From Arcanobacterium haemolyticum DSM 20595 (GTDB lineage: Bacteria > Actinomycetota > Actinomycetes > Actinomycetales > Actinomycetaceae), in the NCBI RefSeq assembly GCF_000092365.1, contig NC_014218.1:496001-560000 (forward strand): a DNA stretch of 64,000 bases, read 5' to 3'. Below, piece by piece: positions 1-12,183 of the stretch. The stretch's first letter is position 1; each line of letters opens with the position of its first letter. A model generated the notes under the pieces. That model was not told the origin of the DNA. It saw nothing but the letters and a program-made list of their open reading frames with translations, and ran no database searches. A program made the position numbers and the translations under genes.

Positions 1-2580
<2,580 letters not shown>

Positions 2581-2664
2581 CAAAAACACGTAACAAACAC
2601 GCACGCGTCCACTATACAACTCCCAACCCCCAAACCAACCACAGAAACTATTCATCCAACCGTT

Positions 2665-2784
2665 TTGACGGTGGTCACAGCGGTAGGGAAACGCCCGGAC
2701 CCATCCCGAACCCGGAAGCTAAGCCTACCAGCGCCGATGGTACTGCACCCGAGAGAGTGTGGGAGAGTAGGACACCGCCGTCAC
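2665..2784 (+). rRNA. rrf: 5S ribosomal RNA
   Basis: About 120 bases with the canonical 5S core (CCCGGACCCATCCCGAACC, then AAGCTAAGC, then GCGCCGATGGTACTGC). The closing stem TGACGG/CCGTCA fixes the ends to within a few bases. It lies about 85 bases downstream of the 23S gene, the normal 23S-5S order of an rrn operon. Confidence 0.95.
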
Positions 2785-2793
2785 CACACCATC

Positions 2794-2825
2794 GAGGGGC
2801 TAACCAACACACCGGTCAGCCCCTC
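2794..2825 (+). terminator. Hairpin downstream of the rRNA operon
   Basis: GAGGGGCT pairs with AGCCCCTC (8 bp, 16-base loop) about ten bases after 5S. A second short hairpin, AGCCCAC/GTGGGCT at 2854-2871, follows and is succeeded by an A/T-rich stretch. Neither has a clear U-tract, so termination is inferred from position. Confidence 0.55.
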
Positions 2826-2871
2826 AAACACACCCCACAACACAACAACACCAAGCCCACACACGTGGGCT

Positions 2872-3211
2872 AAATCTATATATAACCCACACCAACAACA
2901 CGCTAAAAACGACACAGTAGTTATCAAACAGCGTAAAACACTACAACAATCACCATATGTCATCAAAAAGCGCCACAGACGACAAGAGAGCCATATACAG
3001 CACTCCCGTGCAATCTCCCGCCTATTTAGACATCGCACCGGTCTAGAAGCGGTGAATTTTGGTCTAGAGGTTGGCCTAGAGGTGCGTATTTTCGGCCCGG
3101 CATGCCGCGGGCCTGAGCTAATCCGATGTTTTATGGTGTAAATATTGAAGATAGAGACGTCGCAAGGGGTATTTCGTCTCTAAATGGTTAAAAATAGGCT
3201 ACAGTGAAGGC
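2872..3211. other. Gene-free stretch with short repeats and a possible operator
   Basis: No credible gene. Three near copies of GGTCTAGAGG start at 3040, 3061 and 3073. An inverted repeat AGAGACG/CGTCTCT (3153-3159 and 3175-3181) lies about 30 bases before the next gene and could be an operator or part of its promoter. No function can be assigned from sequence. Confidence 0.3.
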
Positions 3212-3652
3212 ATGCGGAAATTATTTATTGCAGCGGCATCATATTTGGCGGTCGGGCTTATCTCTGGAGTCTTCTATCGTGAGTTCACTCGCGCATACGC
3301 CTATGTGGGGGATACCCAACTGAGCCGGATTCACACTCATACTCTCGTGCTCGGCACGCTTTTCTTCATGATTCTTATCGGACTAAATAAGCTCTTTGAT
3401 CTTTCCGAAGATAAGCGCTTTAACATGTGGTTTATTCTCTATAACGTGGGCTTGGCATGGACAACAGCAGCGATGTTCACTCAGGGAGTTGTGAATATCG
3501 TATATGGCCCGGAAGAATGGATTCCAGCATTCTCAGGCATCGCTGGCTTTGGACATATTATTCTTGCTTTCGGCTTGATTCGCCTGTTCCAGATCCTTTA
3601 CACCGCGATCCGTGGAGATAGTACTAACGCGGATTCGGTTTTATACCGATAA
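3212..3652 (+). CDS. DUF2871 family membrane protein
   Basis: A 146-residue integral membrane protein with four predicted transmembrane segments (roughly residues 5-22, 44-62, 75-95 and 108-130). It looks like the DUF2871 family of small membrane proteins found in Actinobacteria and Firmicutes, whose role is unknown. The family-like RIHTHTLVLG segment near residue 39 carries two histidines that might bind metal or haem, but this is inference. It is monocistronic, between the rRNA operon and a strong hairpin at 3685. Start is the ATG at 3212; no strong ribosome binding site is visible. Confidence 0.75.
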   Translation: MRKLFIAAASYLAVGLISGVFYREFTRAYAYVGDTQLSRIHTHTLVLGTLFFMILIGLNKLFDLSEDKRFNMWFILYNVGLAWTTAAMFTQGVVNIVYGPEEWIPAFSGIAGFGHIILAFGLIRLFQILYTAIRGDSTNADSVLYR

Positions 3653-3684
3653 ATTATCGCTAGCATCTGTGTTTAGTAACAAGT

Positions 3685-3710
3685 GAGGCCGTATCGCAAG
3701 ATACGGCCTC
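3685..3710. terminator. Perfect hairpin between DUF2871 gene and nhaA
   Basis: GAGGCCGTATC and GATACGGCCTC form an 11-bp perfect stem closed by a GCAA tetraloop (GNRA type). It lies between convergent genes. There is no U-tract on the + side, so it may act on either strand or as a 3'-end stabiliser. Confidence 0.6.
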
Positions 3711-3718
3711 CCTGCGTT

Positions 3719-3790
3719 GTGGAGCAGCGCGGGGTTGGGTGGAGCAGCGTGAGTCGGTGGAACACGCAGGCCAGTGGAGCAGCACGTGGG
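3719..3790. repeat. Degenerate short tandem repeat (TGGAGCAGC)
   Basis: TGGAGCAGC recurs at about 3720, 3740 and 3775, with a degenerate copy (TGGAACACGC) near 3758, a period of 17-20 bases. It fills the gap between the hairpin at 3685 and the 3' end of nhaA. No coding sense is evident. Confidence 0.5.
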
Positions 3791-3822
3791 TTCCGATTGA
3801 GTTCGTTGCGTTGGCTTAAGAG

Positions 3823-5205
3823 CTAGGCAAGCTCCTTGTTGGCGCGCTCGAAAGCATCCGGAATACCGTTCGCATCGGCGTCTGCGTGCTCTGCTTCTTC
3901 GATCCTGCGGTAACGGTTGTTGCGCGGAACAAGAATGAGTGCAGCGATCAGCGCAGCCAGCACCGACGCCAGCAGGATACCCACTTTGGCAGCGTCATTA
4001 TTGGCATCACCCAAACCGAAGGAGAGTTCGCCAACCAGCAACGACACAGTGAAACCGATCCCTGCCAAGAAGCCCACACCGATCATATCGGCCCACGCGA
4101 TAGAGTCATCGAGCTTAGCGCGGGTCAGCTTCGTTAAAACGAACGTAGACGCCACAATACCCAACGGCTTGCCAATGATCAGCCCGGCCAAGATGCCAAG
4201 AGCAACTGGCGAAGAAAGAGACGCCACGAATCCGTCCCAACCCCCAACAGTCACGCCCGCAGAGAAGAACGCGAACACCGGAACGGCGAACCCAGACGAA
4301 ATTGGCCGGATCCCATGTTCAAACATCGAAATAAGCCCCGGAGCGTGATCGCCGTGGCCATGCACATCCGGCCGATGCTCCGAGAGAGCCTCTTGTGCCC
4401 CCTCATGCTTGAATGCCACAGGCACAAGGAAGCCCAACACAACACCAGCGATCGTAGCGTGGATGCCGGCTTCGTGAAGGAAGTACCAGGCCACAGCGGC
4501 GATAGGGAAGAGGATAAACCAGGACGCCCAGCGATGTTTCACCCAGAACACGTGGAAGCGCTGCACGAGCACCCCGAAAATCGCAGCAGGGATCAGGAAG
4601 AGCGCAAAGTAGGTGCCGTGGATCTCGCCGGTATAGAAGATGGCGATGATAGTAATAGCGATCAAATCGTCAACTACAGCCAACGTCAGCAAGAACAACC
4701 GCAACGGGCTAGGTAAATGTGATCCTATAATGGCCAGCACAGCCACAGCGAACGCGATGTCCGTAGCGGTTGGAATCGCCCAACCTTGCAACGTTTCAGG
4801 AGAATTCCAGTTGAAGAACGCGTAAATGAGCGCAGGCACAACCACGCCGCCCACCGCCGCCACTACGGGAACAACGGCGCGGCTTGGGGAGCGCAGATCG
4901 CCCGCCACGAATTCCTGTTTGAGTTCGAGCCCCACCAGGAAGAAGAAAATTGCCAGCAGACCATCTGCCGCCCAGTGCCCAACTGACAGCTGGAGGTGGA
5001 GCGCATCGATCCCAAGTTTCATATCGCGCAGCGCAGTGTACGATTCTGCCCACGGTGAGTTTGCCCAGATGATCGCAACAAGCGCGGCAATCATGAGGGC
5101 GATTCCGCCCGTGGTTTCGCGGCGTAGGATTTTTCCGATACGCAAGTGTTCTGCATAGCTTCCGTACGAAAGAACATGACGGAGAGCAGTGGGGCGTTGA
5201 GTCAC
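3823..5205 (-). CDS. nhaA: Na+/H+ antiporter NhaA
   Basis: A 460-residue protein of the NhaA family, which exchanges cytoplasmic Na+ (or Li+) for external protons and supports pH and salt homeostasis. Visible family features are the N-terminal [20 protein letters not shown] helix, the [13 protein letters not shown] motif, and the paired aspartates in [10 protein letters not shown] that bind the ion. About 11-12 hydrophobic segments are present. The C-terminal tail of roughly 45 residues is acidic and longer than in E. coli NhaA (388 residues), as is common in actinobacterial members. Translation is taken from a GTG at 5205. It is divergent from the downstream methyltransferase gene and convergent with the DUF2871 gene. 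Confidence 0.95.
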   Translation of the reverse strand: MTQRPTALRHVLSYGSYAEHLRIGKILRRETTGGIALMIAALVAIIWANSPWAESYTALRDMKLGIDALHLQLSVGHWAADGLLAIFFFLVGLELKQEFVAGDLRSPSRAVVPVVAAVGGVVVPALIYAFFNWNSPETLQGWAIPTATDIAFAVAVLAIIGSHLPSPLRLFLLTLAVVDDLIAITIIAIFYTGEIHGTYFALFLIPAAIFGVLVQRFHVFWVKHRWASWFILFPIAAVAWYFLHEAGIHATIAGVVLGFLVPVAFKHEGAQEALSEHRPDVHGHGDHAPGLISMFEHGIRPISSGFAVPVFAFFSAGVTVGGWDGFVASLSSPVALGILAGLIIGKPLGIVASTFVLTKLTRAKLDDSIAWADMIGVGFLAGIGFTVSLLVGELSFGLGDANNDAAKVGILLASVLAALIAALILVPRNNRYRRIEEAEHADADANGIPDAFERANKELA

Positions 5206-5373
5206 GGTGCCTCTTTTCCGGTTGGTTATTTTAAACGTGCCGACCAGACTTCCCGGCTCACCTATGTTCCATTTTACGGGAGTTGCGCGCCTATCGAGCG
5301 TTGCGAGTGGTTAGATTGGTCAAGTTTTCTTTAGTTCGAGATATTTTCCCCGCTTTGTTTCACAATAATAGGT

Positions 5374-6129
5374 ATGACTTCCCTAGCGAATCCGTTTCAC
5401 AACGCCGGCACGAGCGCAGCCACGTACGTTGACGTGCGGCCCGGTTATTCACGTACGTTACTTGAGCCCCTATTTGACGACGTCGATGGGGCGCCTTGCG
5501 TTGCGGACATCGGGGCAGGCACAGGGAAATTGACGACGATGCTGCCGGAAATTGTGGGGCTTAAGGGGAGCGTGTGGGCGATCGAACCAAGCCCAGATAT
5601 GCGCGAGCAGCTCACCAATCGGATCTTGGACATCGTTCGGATTATTGATGCCACAGGAGAACACACTACCCTTCCAGATAACTCGTGTGACGTGGTGTTT
5701 TACGCTCAAAGCTGGCATTGGGTAGATCCTCGTGCGGCAAGTGCCGAAGCGGCCCGAATCCTCAAACCAGGAGGCAAGCTCGTGATCTTGTTCAACCAGA
5801 TGGATGTCTCCATCCCCTGGGTCAAACGATTGACTAGAATCATGAGATCAGGAGACGTGCACAGAGTAACCGATACGCCCGTCGTCGTCGAAAAATTTTC
5901 CACCCCACAACTCACCGTGAACGTGTGGCAAGATCACCTCACCCCACGCAACGTATGCAAACTCGGCACAACGCGATCCTCCTGGATTACCTCCACACCC
6001 GCGAACCAAGAGCGAATGCAAGCAAATCTGCGCTGGTACCTCCACGAAAAATTAGGATACGAGGAACACCACACCGTAGAAATCCCATACGTGACATACA
6101 TGTGGGTAGCAACCCTCCCCAAAATGTGA
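5374..6129 (+). CDS. Class I SAM-dependent methyltransferase
   Basis: A 251-residue Rossmann-fold methyltransferase. Motif I (VADIGAGTGKLT, about residues 44-55) binds S-adenosylmethionine. The acidic end of strand 2 is at AIEPSPDM and the DVVFYAQSWHWVD segment follows near residue 110. The FYAQSWHWVD and RILKPGGKLVI segments resemble the Methyltransf_11/UbiE-like group, often annotated as trans-aconitate-like methyltransferases. The substrate cannot be told from sequence. It is a single gene with its own upstream region, divergent from nhaA. Confidence 0.8.
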   Translation: MTSLANPFHNAGTSAATYVDVRPGYSRTLLEPLFDDVDGAPCVADIGAGTGKLTTMLPEIVGLKGSVWAIEPSPDMREQLTNRILDIVRIIDATGEHTTLPDNSCDVVFYAQSWHWVDPRAASAEAARILKPGGKLVILFNQMDVSIPWVKRLTRIMRSGDVHRVTDTPVVVEKFSTPQLTVNVWQDHLTPRNVCKLGTTRSSWITSTPANQERMQANLRWYLHEKLGYEEHHTVEIPYVTYMWVATLPKM

Positions 6130-6244
6130 GATACAGATCGGGGACAAAAATCATAATTGGGCGTTACGGCCCGGTAGATCTCTCACATGCGGGAATAGAA
6201 TGTTCGCGCATATTCCACCATTTTTAAGCAGTTGTGAGAGAAGT

Positions 6245-7570
6245 ATGGACCATCAGTCAACAGAATCAGCCACTAGCTCCGAAACGATAGCCGAAAAACT
6301 ACGCTCAATCCTCATGCTCGGAACCATGCTCCTAGCCTGTGGCGCTGGGGCCTACCGCGTGAAAGCCGCCATGGCACGCGCCGCGAAAGCAATCGGACTG
6401 ACGCGGCTCGATTCGGCCGTGTCCATGACAGACATCACCGCAACCGCATGGAATGGAAAAGAATCCTACACCAGCTTCGCAGAACAACGCCGCGTGGGCG
6501 TGAACGCCGAAAAGCTGGATCGGATCATGCAAGGCGTCTCGCAACTTCGCGAAGGCATGAGCGCCGCTGACCTGCGCCTGATTCTCAAAGAAACAACCGC
6601 ACGCGATCGGCACTACGGGCTCTGGACAACCGTGCTGGCCTCCGCAATCGCCTGTGCTGGATTCTGCTTCCTCAACGGCGGGCGTGCCGTGGAATGCACA
6701 ACCGTGTTCTTCGCTGCAGGAATCGGGCAGCTTATTCGTAAACTGTTGTTGGGGCGCGGAATCGCGCACTTCCTTATTTGGATCGTGTGTGCTGTTGCCT
6801 CCACGCTTGTATACATTACCCTCCTTGCAGTTGGTAGCTTCGGTGGTTTGCTCTACCTGAGCCAGTATGAATCTGGCCTGATCTCGTCAATCCTTTATCT
6901 CATTCCTGGCTTCCCATTGACTACCGCCATGTTGGACTTTGTGCGTAACGATGTACAATCGGCACTGGCCCGGTTCTCATACTGCTTGATGGTGATTGGG
7001 TCTGCCGGATTCTCCGTGTGGATCGTTGTGCATGCTTTGGATTGGCATGTTGAGGCATCTGTTGTTGTGCCGCTCCCATTCTGGACCATGACACTTCTTC
7101 GGATCCTCACGTCGTTCGTTGCCGCCTATGGGTTTGCCGTGCTATTCAACGCCCCGTGGAAAGTGTGTGCTGCTGCGGCCATGGCTGGGGCCTTTGCTAA
7201 CACCGGCCGTTTACTGTTGCAAAACCATCTTCACCTGCCGTGGCAACTAGGGGTTGGCTTGGCCGCACTTGTTGTTGGCATTGCTGCGACACTTATTGCA
7301 TGGAAGACTTCGCATTCGCGTGTATCTTTGTCCGTTCCTGCCGTTGTTATTATGATTCCGGGTGTTCCGTTCTATCGGGGCCTGGTTGCCTTAAATGAGG
7401 GGGATTTCCAAGGAGCGATCGCAACGTTTGCGGAGGTATTCTTCGTTATCATGTCGATTGGCTTTGGCCTGGCGATCGCGCGAGTGTTGATGGACAACGG
7501 ATGGCGCCACGATATGGATACCTCTCACTTGCCAGATACCCTTGGTTCTGATGTGCGAGATGCTGTGTGA
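6245..7570 (+). CDS. ThrE-type threonine/serine exporter family protein
   Basis: A 441-residue membrane protein with the two-part architecture of the ThrE family: an N-terminal DUF1212-like region (residues about 20-250, including the amphipathic KLDRIMQGVSQLREGMS segment) and a C-terminal DUF3815-like five-helix region ending in a proline-rich VVIMIPGVPFYRGL segment. ThrE of Corynebacterium glutamicum exports threonine and serine in exchange for protons; the exact substrate here is inferred. The ATG at 6245 is preferred because GAGAG lies five bases upstream; an upstream ATG at 6200 would add 15 residues. A strong terminator follows at once. Confidence 0.85.
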   Translation: MDHQSTESATSSETIAEKLRSILMLGTMLLACGAGAYRVKAAMARAAKAIGLTRLDSAVSMTDITATAWNGKESYTSFAEQRRVGVNAEKLDRIMQGVSQLREGMSAADLRLILKETTARDRHYGLWTTVLASAIACAGFCFLNGGRAVECTTVFFAAGIGQLIRKLLLGRGIAHFLIWIVCAVASTLVYITLLAVGSFGGLLYLSQYESGLISSILYLIPGFPLTTAMLDFVRNDVQSALARFSYCLMVIGSAGFSVWIVVHALDWHVEASVVVPLPFWTMTLLRILTSFVAAYGFAVLFNAPWKVCAAAAMAGAFANTGRLLLQNHLHLPWQLGVGLAALVVGIAATLIAWKTSHSRVSLSVPAVVIMIPGVPFYRGLVALNEGDFQGAIATFAEVFFVIMSIGFGLAIARVLMDNGWRHDMDTSHLPDTLGSDVRDAV

Positions 7571-7580
7571 GGTTTGAACG

Positions 7581-7617
7581 CTAGAAGGACCGGGCTTTTC
7601 TAGCCCGGTCCTTCTAG
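7581..7617. terminator. Strong bidirectional hairpin after the ThrE-type gene
   Basis: CTAGAAGGACCGGGCT pairs perfectly with AGCCCGGTCCTTCTAG (16 bp) around a TTTCT loop. It sits between two convergent genes, so it can serve both. Confidence 0.8.
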
Positions 7618-7695
7618 TACCTGCATTTTGATAGGAATGCACAGCCTGCAATATGCGGCGAGGGTGTGCCGGATTCTCAATGTTTTTACAGGGGG

Positions 7696-9297
7696 TTACA
7701 TTGCTCCGAATGAGCCGAGAACTTGGCCAACGAAAATCTTGGCCACCATTGCTACTGGGTAAACCATGGCGTAGCCGAGAGCAACGCGTGGATCGAACGA
7801 CGTACGATCATTTGCGAAGGCCAAGACTGCTGGCTGAGTCTGAATGCCACCAAGAGCGCCAGCCAAGCGAGTGCCGCCAGTGGATGTGAACAGACGCATA
7901 GAGAGGTAGAAGCCGCCACCGACAATCACTGTGACCATCATGCCGAGCAGCAGGATCTGTAGCCATGCACCACCTGTAAAGGCAACAAGAATCTGTGAAC
8001 CGGCCTTCGTTCCTGCGTAGGCCAAGAAGATCAACAAGCCGAGTTCAGAAAGTACCTGGCAGGTGGTGAATGGGAGAGTAGTGACGAACTTGCCGATACG
8101 GCCAAGACGGCCCATAATCAAGCCAACAATCAGGGTGCCTGCTGCAGAACCGATTGAGAAGGTTAGGCCAGAAGGGGTGAGGATCTTCCATTCGCCGATG
8201 ATAATACCAAGGGCCATACCAAGGCCGAGTGCGATTGGGTTGATGTCAGTCAAACCATGTGAGGAATCGCCAAAGTACTTGGAAATCTTTGACATGGAGT
8301 GAGTTGGCGCAACAACACGAACGCGATCACCAAGCTGGAGGCGGATGGTGGAACTTGCGGCCATATCCGTATCGCCACGGCGAATACGGGAAATTGTGCC
8401 GCCGAACTTTTCCTCCACATCCAATTCGCCGATCTTACGGCCGGCAATAGCAGAGTTTGAAATCGTGATACGGCGGAAATCGAGGTAACGGCGATTGGCG
8501 ATCAACGAGTGGCTGGAACCGTGGCCAACCAGCTTGATAGCCTGATCAACTTCGGCAACAGTGCCGATAACGGTAACTAGATCGTCCTTTTCTAGAACAT
8601 CTGTATCGGCTGGCAACCAGATGGGGCCAGTTTCGCCACGGCGAATACGGGAGAAGTGAAGGGTTCCGCCAATGATTTCACGCAACGATGCAACAGTTGG
8701 CTGATCTTCACGTTCCACACGGATAGTGCGGTTGCAGATAGGAGAAGGCTTATCCTGATCGGCGCTACGGCGTGAGAGTGCGAGAGCCGAGAAGCCGAGC
8801 ATGCCGATAACACCGAAGAGGTAAGCGATTGCGTAACCAACAGTTGCCAGTGCAGGGTTTCCGGATGCTGCACCAGCAGCCGACAGGGCCGGGGTGTTAG
8901 TGGTTGCACCAGCGAAGGTACCGGCGATCAATGCCCAGTCCATGCCTAGTGCGCGGCCCACGAGTGCTGCGGCACCGCCAGCGAGGGCGAATGTTGCGAG
9001 CATCAACAACACAGGCACGATTGAGGATTTGAGTGTGTTAAAGAAGTTCGGGCCGGATGAAATACCGATCGCGAATGCGAAGAGCGCCAGACCCAGCACG
9101 CCAAGATCGTGTTCAACTTCGATCTTGTAGCCTGAGTACAATGCCCATGCCGTGATTCCGATAGAAAGGAAGAGGACGGCGGCAGCACCTAGAGAAACTC
9201 CACGAACGCGGAATTTGGACAAAATTGTGCCGCTTCCTACAAGGAAGAAGAGCAGCAGCACTTGGTTGTCAGCAAAAAGCTGAAATAAGTACGACAT
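7696..9297 (-). CDS. AspT/YidE-family transporter (putative aspartate antiporter)
   Basis: A 533-residue member of the aspartate:alanine exchanger (AAEx) family: two homologous five- to six-helix halves flank a cytosolic region with two TrkA-C (RCK_C) domains at about residues 195-350, seen as the motifs DVLEKDDLVTVIG and RLQLGDRVRVVAP. Well-studied AspT exchanges aspartate for alanine, while YidE and YbjL relatives have other or unknown substrates. The start at 9297 is chosen because AGGAG lies just upstream; an upstream ATG at 9363 lacks a ribosome binding site. It is divergent from aspA, which suggests import of aspartate for AspA or exchange with a C4 product. That pairing is inference. 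Confidence 0.85.
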   Translation of the reverse strand: MSYLFQLFADNQVLLLFFLVGSGTILSKFRVRGVSLGAAAVLFLSIGITAWALYSGYKIEVEHDLGVLGLALFAFAIGISSGPNFFNTLKSSIVPVLLMLATFALAGGAAALVGRALGMDWALIAGTFAGATTNTPALSAAGAASGNPALATVGYAIAYLFGVIGMLGFSALALSRRSADQDKPSPICNRTIRVEREDQPTVASLREIIGGTLHFSRIRRGETGPIWLPADTDVLEKDDLVTVIGTVAEVDQAIKLVGHGSSHSLIANRRYLDFRRITISNSAIAGRKIGELDVEEKFGGTISRIRRGDTDMAASSTIRLQLGDRVRVVAPTHSMSKISKYFGDSSHGLTDINPIALGLGMALGIIIGEWKILTPSGLTFSIGSAAGTLIVGLIMGRLGRIGKFVTTLPFTTCQVLSELGLLIFLAYAGTKAGSQILVAFTGGAWLQILLLGMMVTVIVGGGFYLSMRLFTSTGGTRLAGALGGIQTQPAVLAFANDRTSFDPRVALGYAMVYPVAMVAKIFVGQVLGSFGAM

Positions 9298-9446
9298 TGG
9301 ACTCCTGAAGAGCGTAGTGATGGACAAGACACTATGACATAGTAGATAGTTCTTCCTAATCATAGCTGGCGTTCTGAGAAATTATGAGCACATAGTCCCG
9401 GAAATCCCTAGAAAAAGCCATTATCAAACAAAATTGCGAGCATTTT

Positions 9447-9478
9447 TCCGCTTATACTGACACCTGTCGCTAAGCGGA
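9447..9478. promoter_or_regulatory. Inverted repeat between aspT-like gene and aspA
   Basis: TCCGCTTA (9447-9454) and TAAGCGGA (9471-9478) form an 8-bp inverted repeat with a 16-base spacer in the divergent intergenic region, about 46 bases before the aspA start. It could be an operator for one or both genes; no regulator is identified. Confidence 0.35.
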
Positions 9479-9523
9479 TTAAGCTGGTGTGTGAAGAGTC
9501 ACTATCGATTCAAGGAGACGACG

Positions 9524-10969
9524 ATGGTACAAACGCGTACCGAAGAAGATTTACTCGGCACTAGAGAAATTCCAGATGAAGCATATTACGGCGTTCACAC
9601 CCAACGAGCGATCGACAATTTCCATATTTCTGGAGTCACAATCAACGACGTTCCTGAATTTATCCGTGGCATGGTGAGCGTGAAAAAAGCAGAAGCCCTA
9701 GCCAATCGCGATAAGCATGTGCTCTCCGCGCGCGTGTCGCGCGCGATCGTCGACGCCTGCGATCTCATCTTGAACGACGGCCGGTGCATGGATCAGTTCC
9801 CCGTCGATGTGTTCCAGGGCGGCGCAGGAACGTCGGTCAATATGAATACGAATGAAGTCGTGGCCAACTTGGCCCTTGAAACGCTTGGCGAGCCGAAGGG
9901 AAAATACGACGTCATCAACCCAAACGATCACGTCAATAAATCGCAATCTACCAACGATGCCTACCCAACAGGATTCCGTATCGCGGTTTACCGGATGATC
10001 CAACAACTCGCTGAAGAAGTGGATCGTATGCGTGCATCGTTCGCTGCCATCGGCGCCAAGAATGCCCACGTGCTCAAGATGGGCCGTACCCAACTTCAAG
10101 ATGCGGTACCTATGACAGTCGGCCAAGAGTTCGATGCCTTCGGCGTCTTGATGAGTGAAGAAATCCGCAACCTCACACGCGCCTCAGAACTGCTTCTTGA
10201 AGTCAACCTCGGTGCCACTGCAATCGGAACGAAACTGAACACGCCAGATGGGTTCCAGGAGATCGTCGTCGGCAGACTCGCGGAAGTTACCGGTCTAAAC
10301 GTTACCGCCTCTCCAAACCTCATCGAAGCAACATCGGACACGGGAGCCTATATTTCCGTCCACGGTGCGCTCAAACGCCTAGCCGTGAAACTATCCATGA
10401 TCTGCAACGATCTGCGCCTGCTGTCCTCTGGCCCGCGCGCAGGCCTCAATGAAATCAACTTGCCTGAAATGCAAGCCGGTTCGTCGATTATGCCAGCGAA
10501 AGTCAACCCGGTAATTCCGGAAGTCGTGAACCAAATCTGCTTCAAAGTCATGGGAAATGACACCACGGTGATGATGGCATCCGAAGCAGGCCAGCTTCAA
10601 CTCAACGTGATGGAACCGGTGATCGGCCAGGCAATCTTCGAATCGATTTCGCTCCTCACCAGGGCAATGGTGACCTTGCGTGAACGCTGCGTCGATGGAA
10701 TTACCGTGAACGAAGATATCTGCATGAGCTACGTGATGAATTCGATCGGAATTGTCACATATCTCAACGATATTATCGGCCACCACAACGGCGATCTGAT
10801 CGGAAAAGAAGCAGCTCGCACCGGAAAATCGGTACGCGACATCGTGCTGGAACGCGGGCTGATGAGCGAAACGGAACTGAACCGCACACTCTCCGTAGAA
10901 AACCTCATGACCCCCGTTTATATGGGTGAAACCTTCCCAGAAGAATCCGAAAAAGAAATCCACGATTAG
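9524..10969 (+). CDS. aspA: Aspartate ammonia-lyase
   Basis: A 481-residue cytosolic enzyme of the aspartase/fumarase superfamily that deaminates L-aspartate to fumarate and ammonia. The superfamily signature [11 protein letters not shown], carrying the catalytic serine loop, is near residue 330. [20 protein letters not shown] at the N-terminus is typical of AspA rather than fumarase FumC. The start at 9524 follows AGGAG with good spacing; an upstream GTG at 9491 is less likely. Its divergent neighbour is an AspT-like transporter. Together they would feed fumarate into anaerobic respiration or succinate formation. Confidence 0.95.
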   Translation: MVQTRTEEDLLGTREIPDEAYYGVHTQRAIDNFHISGVTINDVPEFIRGMVSVKKAEALANRDKHVLSARVSRAIVDACDLILNDGRCMDQFPVDVFQGGAGTSVNMNTNEVVANLALETLGEPKGKYDVINPNDHVNKSQSTNDAYPTGFRIAVYRMIQQLAEEVDRMRASFAAIGAKNAHVLKMGRTQLQDAVPMTVGQEFDAFGVLMSEEIRNLTRASELLLEVNLGATAIGTKLNTPDGFQEIVVGRLAEVTGLNVTASPNLIEATSDTGAYISVHGALKRLAVKLSMICNDLRLLSSGPRAGLNEINLPEMQAGSSIMPAKVNPVIPEVVNQICFKVMGNDTTVMMASEAGQLQLNVMEPVIGQAIFESISLLTRAMVTLRERCVDGITVNEDICMSYVMNSIGIVTYLNDIIGHHNGDLIGKEAARTGKSVRDIVLERGLMSETELNRTLSVENLMTPVYMGETFPEESEKEIHD

Positions 10970-11033
10970 CTACCAGCGCCAAAGGGCGTACCATAAGTTA
11001 GTTGACAACGGGAACGTTTAGGAGACTATAGGT

Positions 11034-12183
11034 ATGGTACGCTCTTTGACTTCACTCGAACAGTTTGCGCAGGCGGCGTGGCCGGGCGCCGATCAGGTTG
11101 CGGGCCGTTTTGCCGTGGCCTCGCATCCGAATCCGGCATCGCAGGAAGCGTACGAAGGCGCGATGGAGCGGCTGGGGTTTGGCGTGGAGTTTACGGATCA
11201 TATGGCGCGGGGGTCGTGGACTCCTGAGCAGGGGTGGCACGGGATGCGGATTGAGCCGTATGGGCCGCTCTCATTGGATCCTGCGGGGGCGGTTTTGCAC
11301 TACGGGCAAGAGGTTTTTGAGGGACTCAAGGCCTATCGGCATGCGGATGGTTCCGTGTGGACTTTTCGGCCTGCGTATAATGCGGCGCGCCTGAACGTGT
11401 CGAATAATCGGTTGATGATTCCGGAGTTCCCGGTGGAGGATTTTTTTGGGGTCCTTGGCGGGACTGGTTCGTGCTGATGAGCGTTGGGTTCCGCGCACGC
11501 CTGGCGCAACGTTGTATATGCGTCCGTTTATTTTTGCGTCTGAGGCGTTTTTGGGGGTGCGTGCCGCGCATCGGTTTGAGTATGGCGTGGTGGCATCGCC
11601 TTCTGGCCCGTATTTCACGCATGGTTTTACGCCGATTGATATTTGGGTTGAGCGGGAACATCATCGCGCTGGGCCTGGTGGGATGGGTGACGTGAAGACG
11701 GGCGGGAATTATGCCGCGTCGTTTTATGCGAAGTCGCACGCGTTTGAGCGTGGTTTTGATGAAGTGCTTTTCCTTGATGCTGCAACGAATACGTGTATCG
11801 ATGAGTTGGGTGCGATGAACGTTTTTGTGGTGATGGCTGATGGGCGTGTGCGCACCCCTGCGCTTTCTGGCACGATTTTGCCTGGTTCCACGCGTTCTGC
11901 GATTTTGGAGTTGTTGGACGACGACGGGGTGGCGGTGAGTGAAGAGAGCATCACGTTGGCCGAGCTGTGGGACGGTATTAAAGCAGGCGATGTGGCAGAA
12001 ATGTTTGCGTGTGGCACGGCCGCTGCTGTGGTGGCGATTGGTTCGCTGACGCAGGGGGATGAGCGTGTTGTTGTGAAGCATAGCGAATTTTCTCAGAGTA
12101 TTTATCGCAAGCTGACTGATATTCAGTTTGGGGTGGCGCCGGATCGTTTTGGGTGGATGTATCAGTTGGCGAAAGGGGAGTGA
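11034..12183 (+). pseudogene. ilvE: Branched-chain amino acid aminotransferase, interrupted by a frameshift
   Basis: Two overlapping reading frames together make one fold-type IV PLP aminotransferase of about 382 residues. The first frame (11034-11477) ends after RLMIPEFPVEDFFG. The second (from about 11446 to 12183) continues as GSLAGLVRADERWVP and carries the PLP-lysine motif VKTGGNYAAS. The break is at a run of seven T followed by four G (about 11436-11446); removing one T restores one continuous frame. The enzyme interconverts leucine, isoleucine and valine with their 2-oxo acids. The gene is otherwise fully conserved, which suggests a recent lesion, a phase-variable tract or a base-call error. 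AGGAG lies nine bases before the ATG. Confidence 0.88.
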
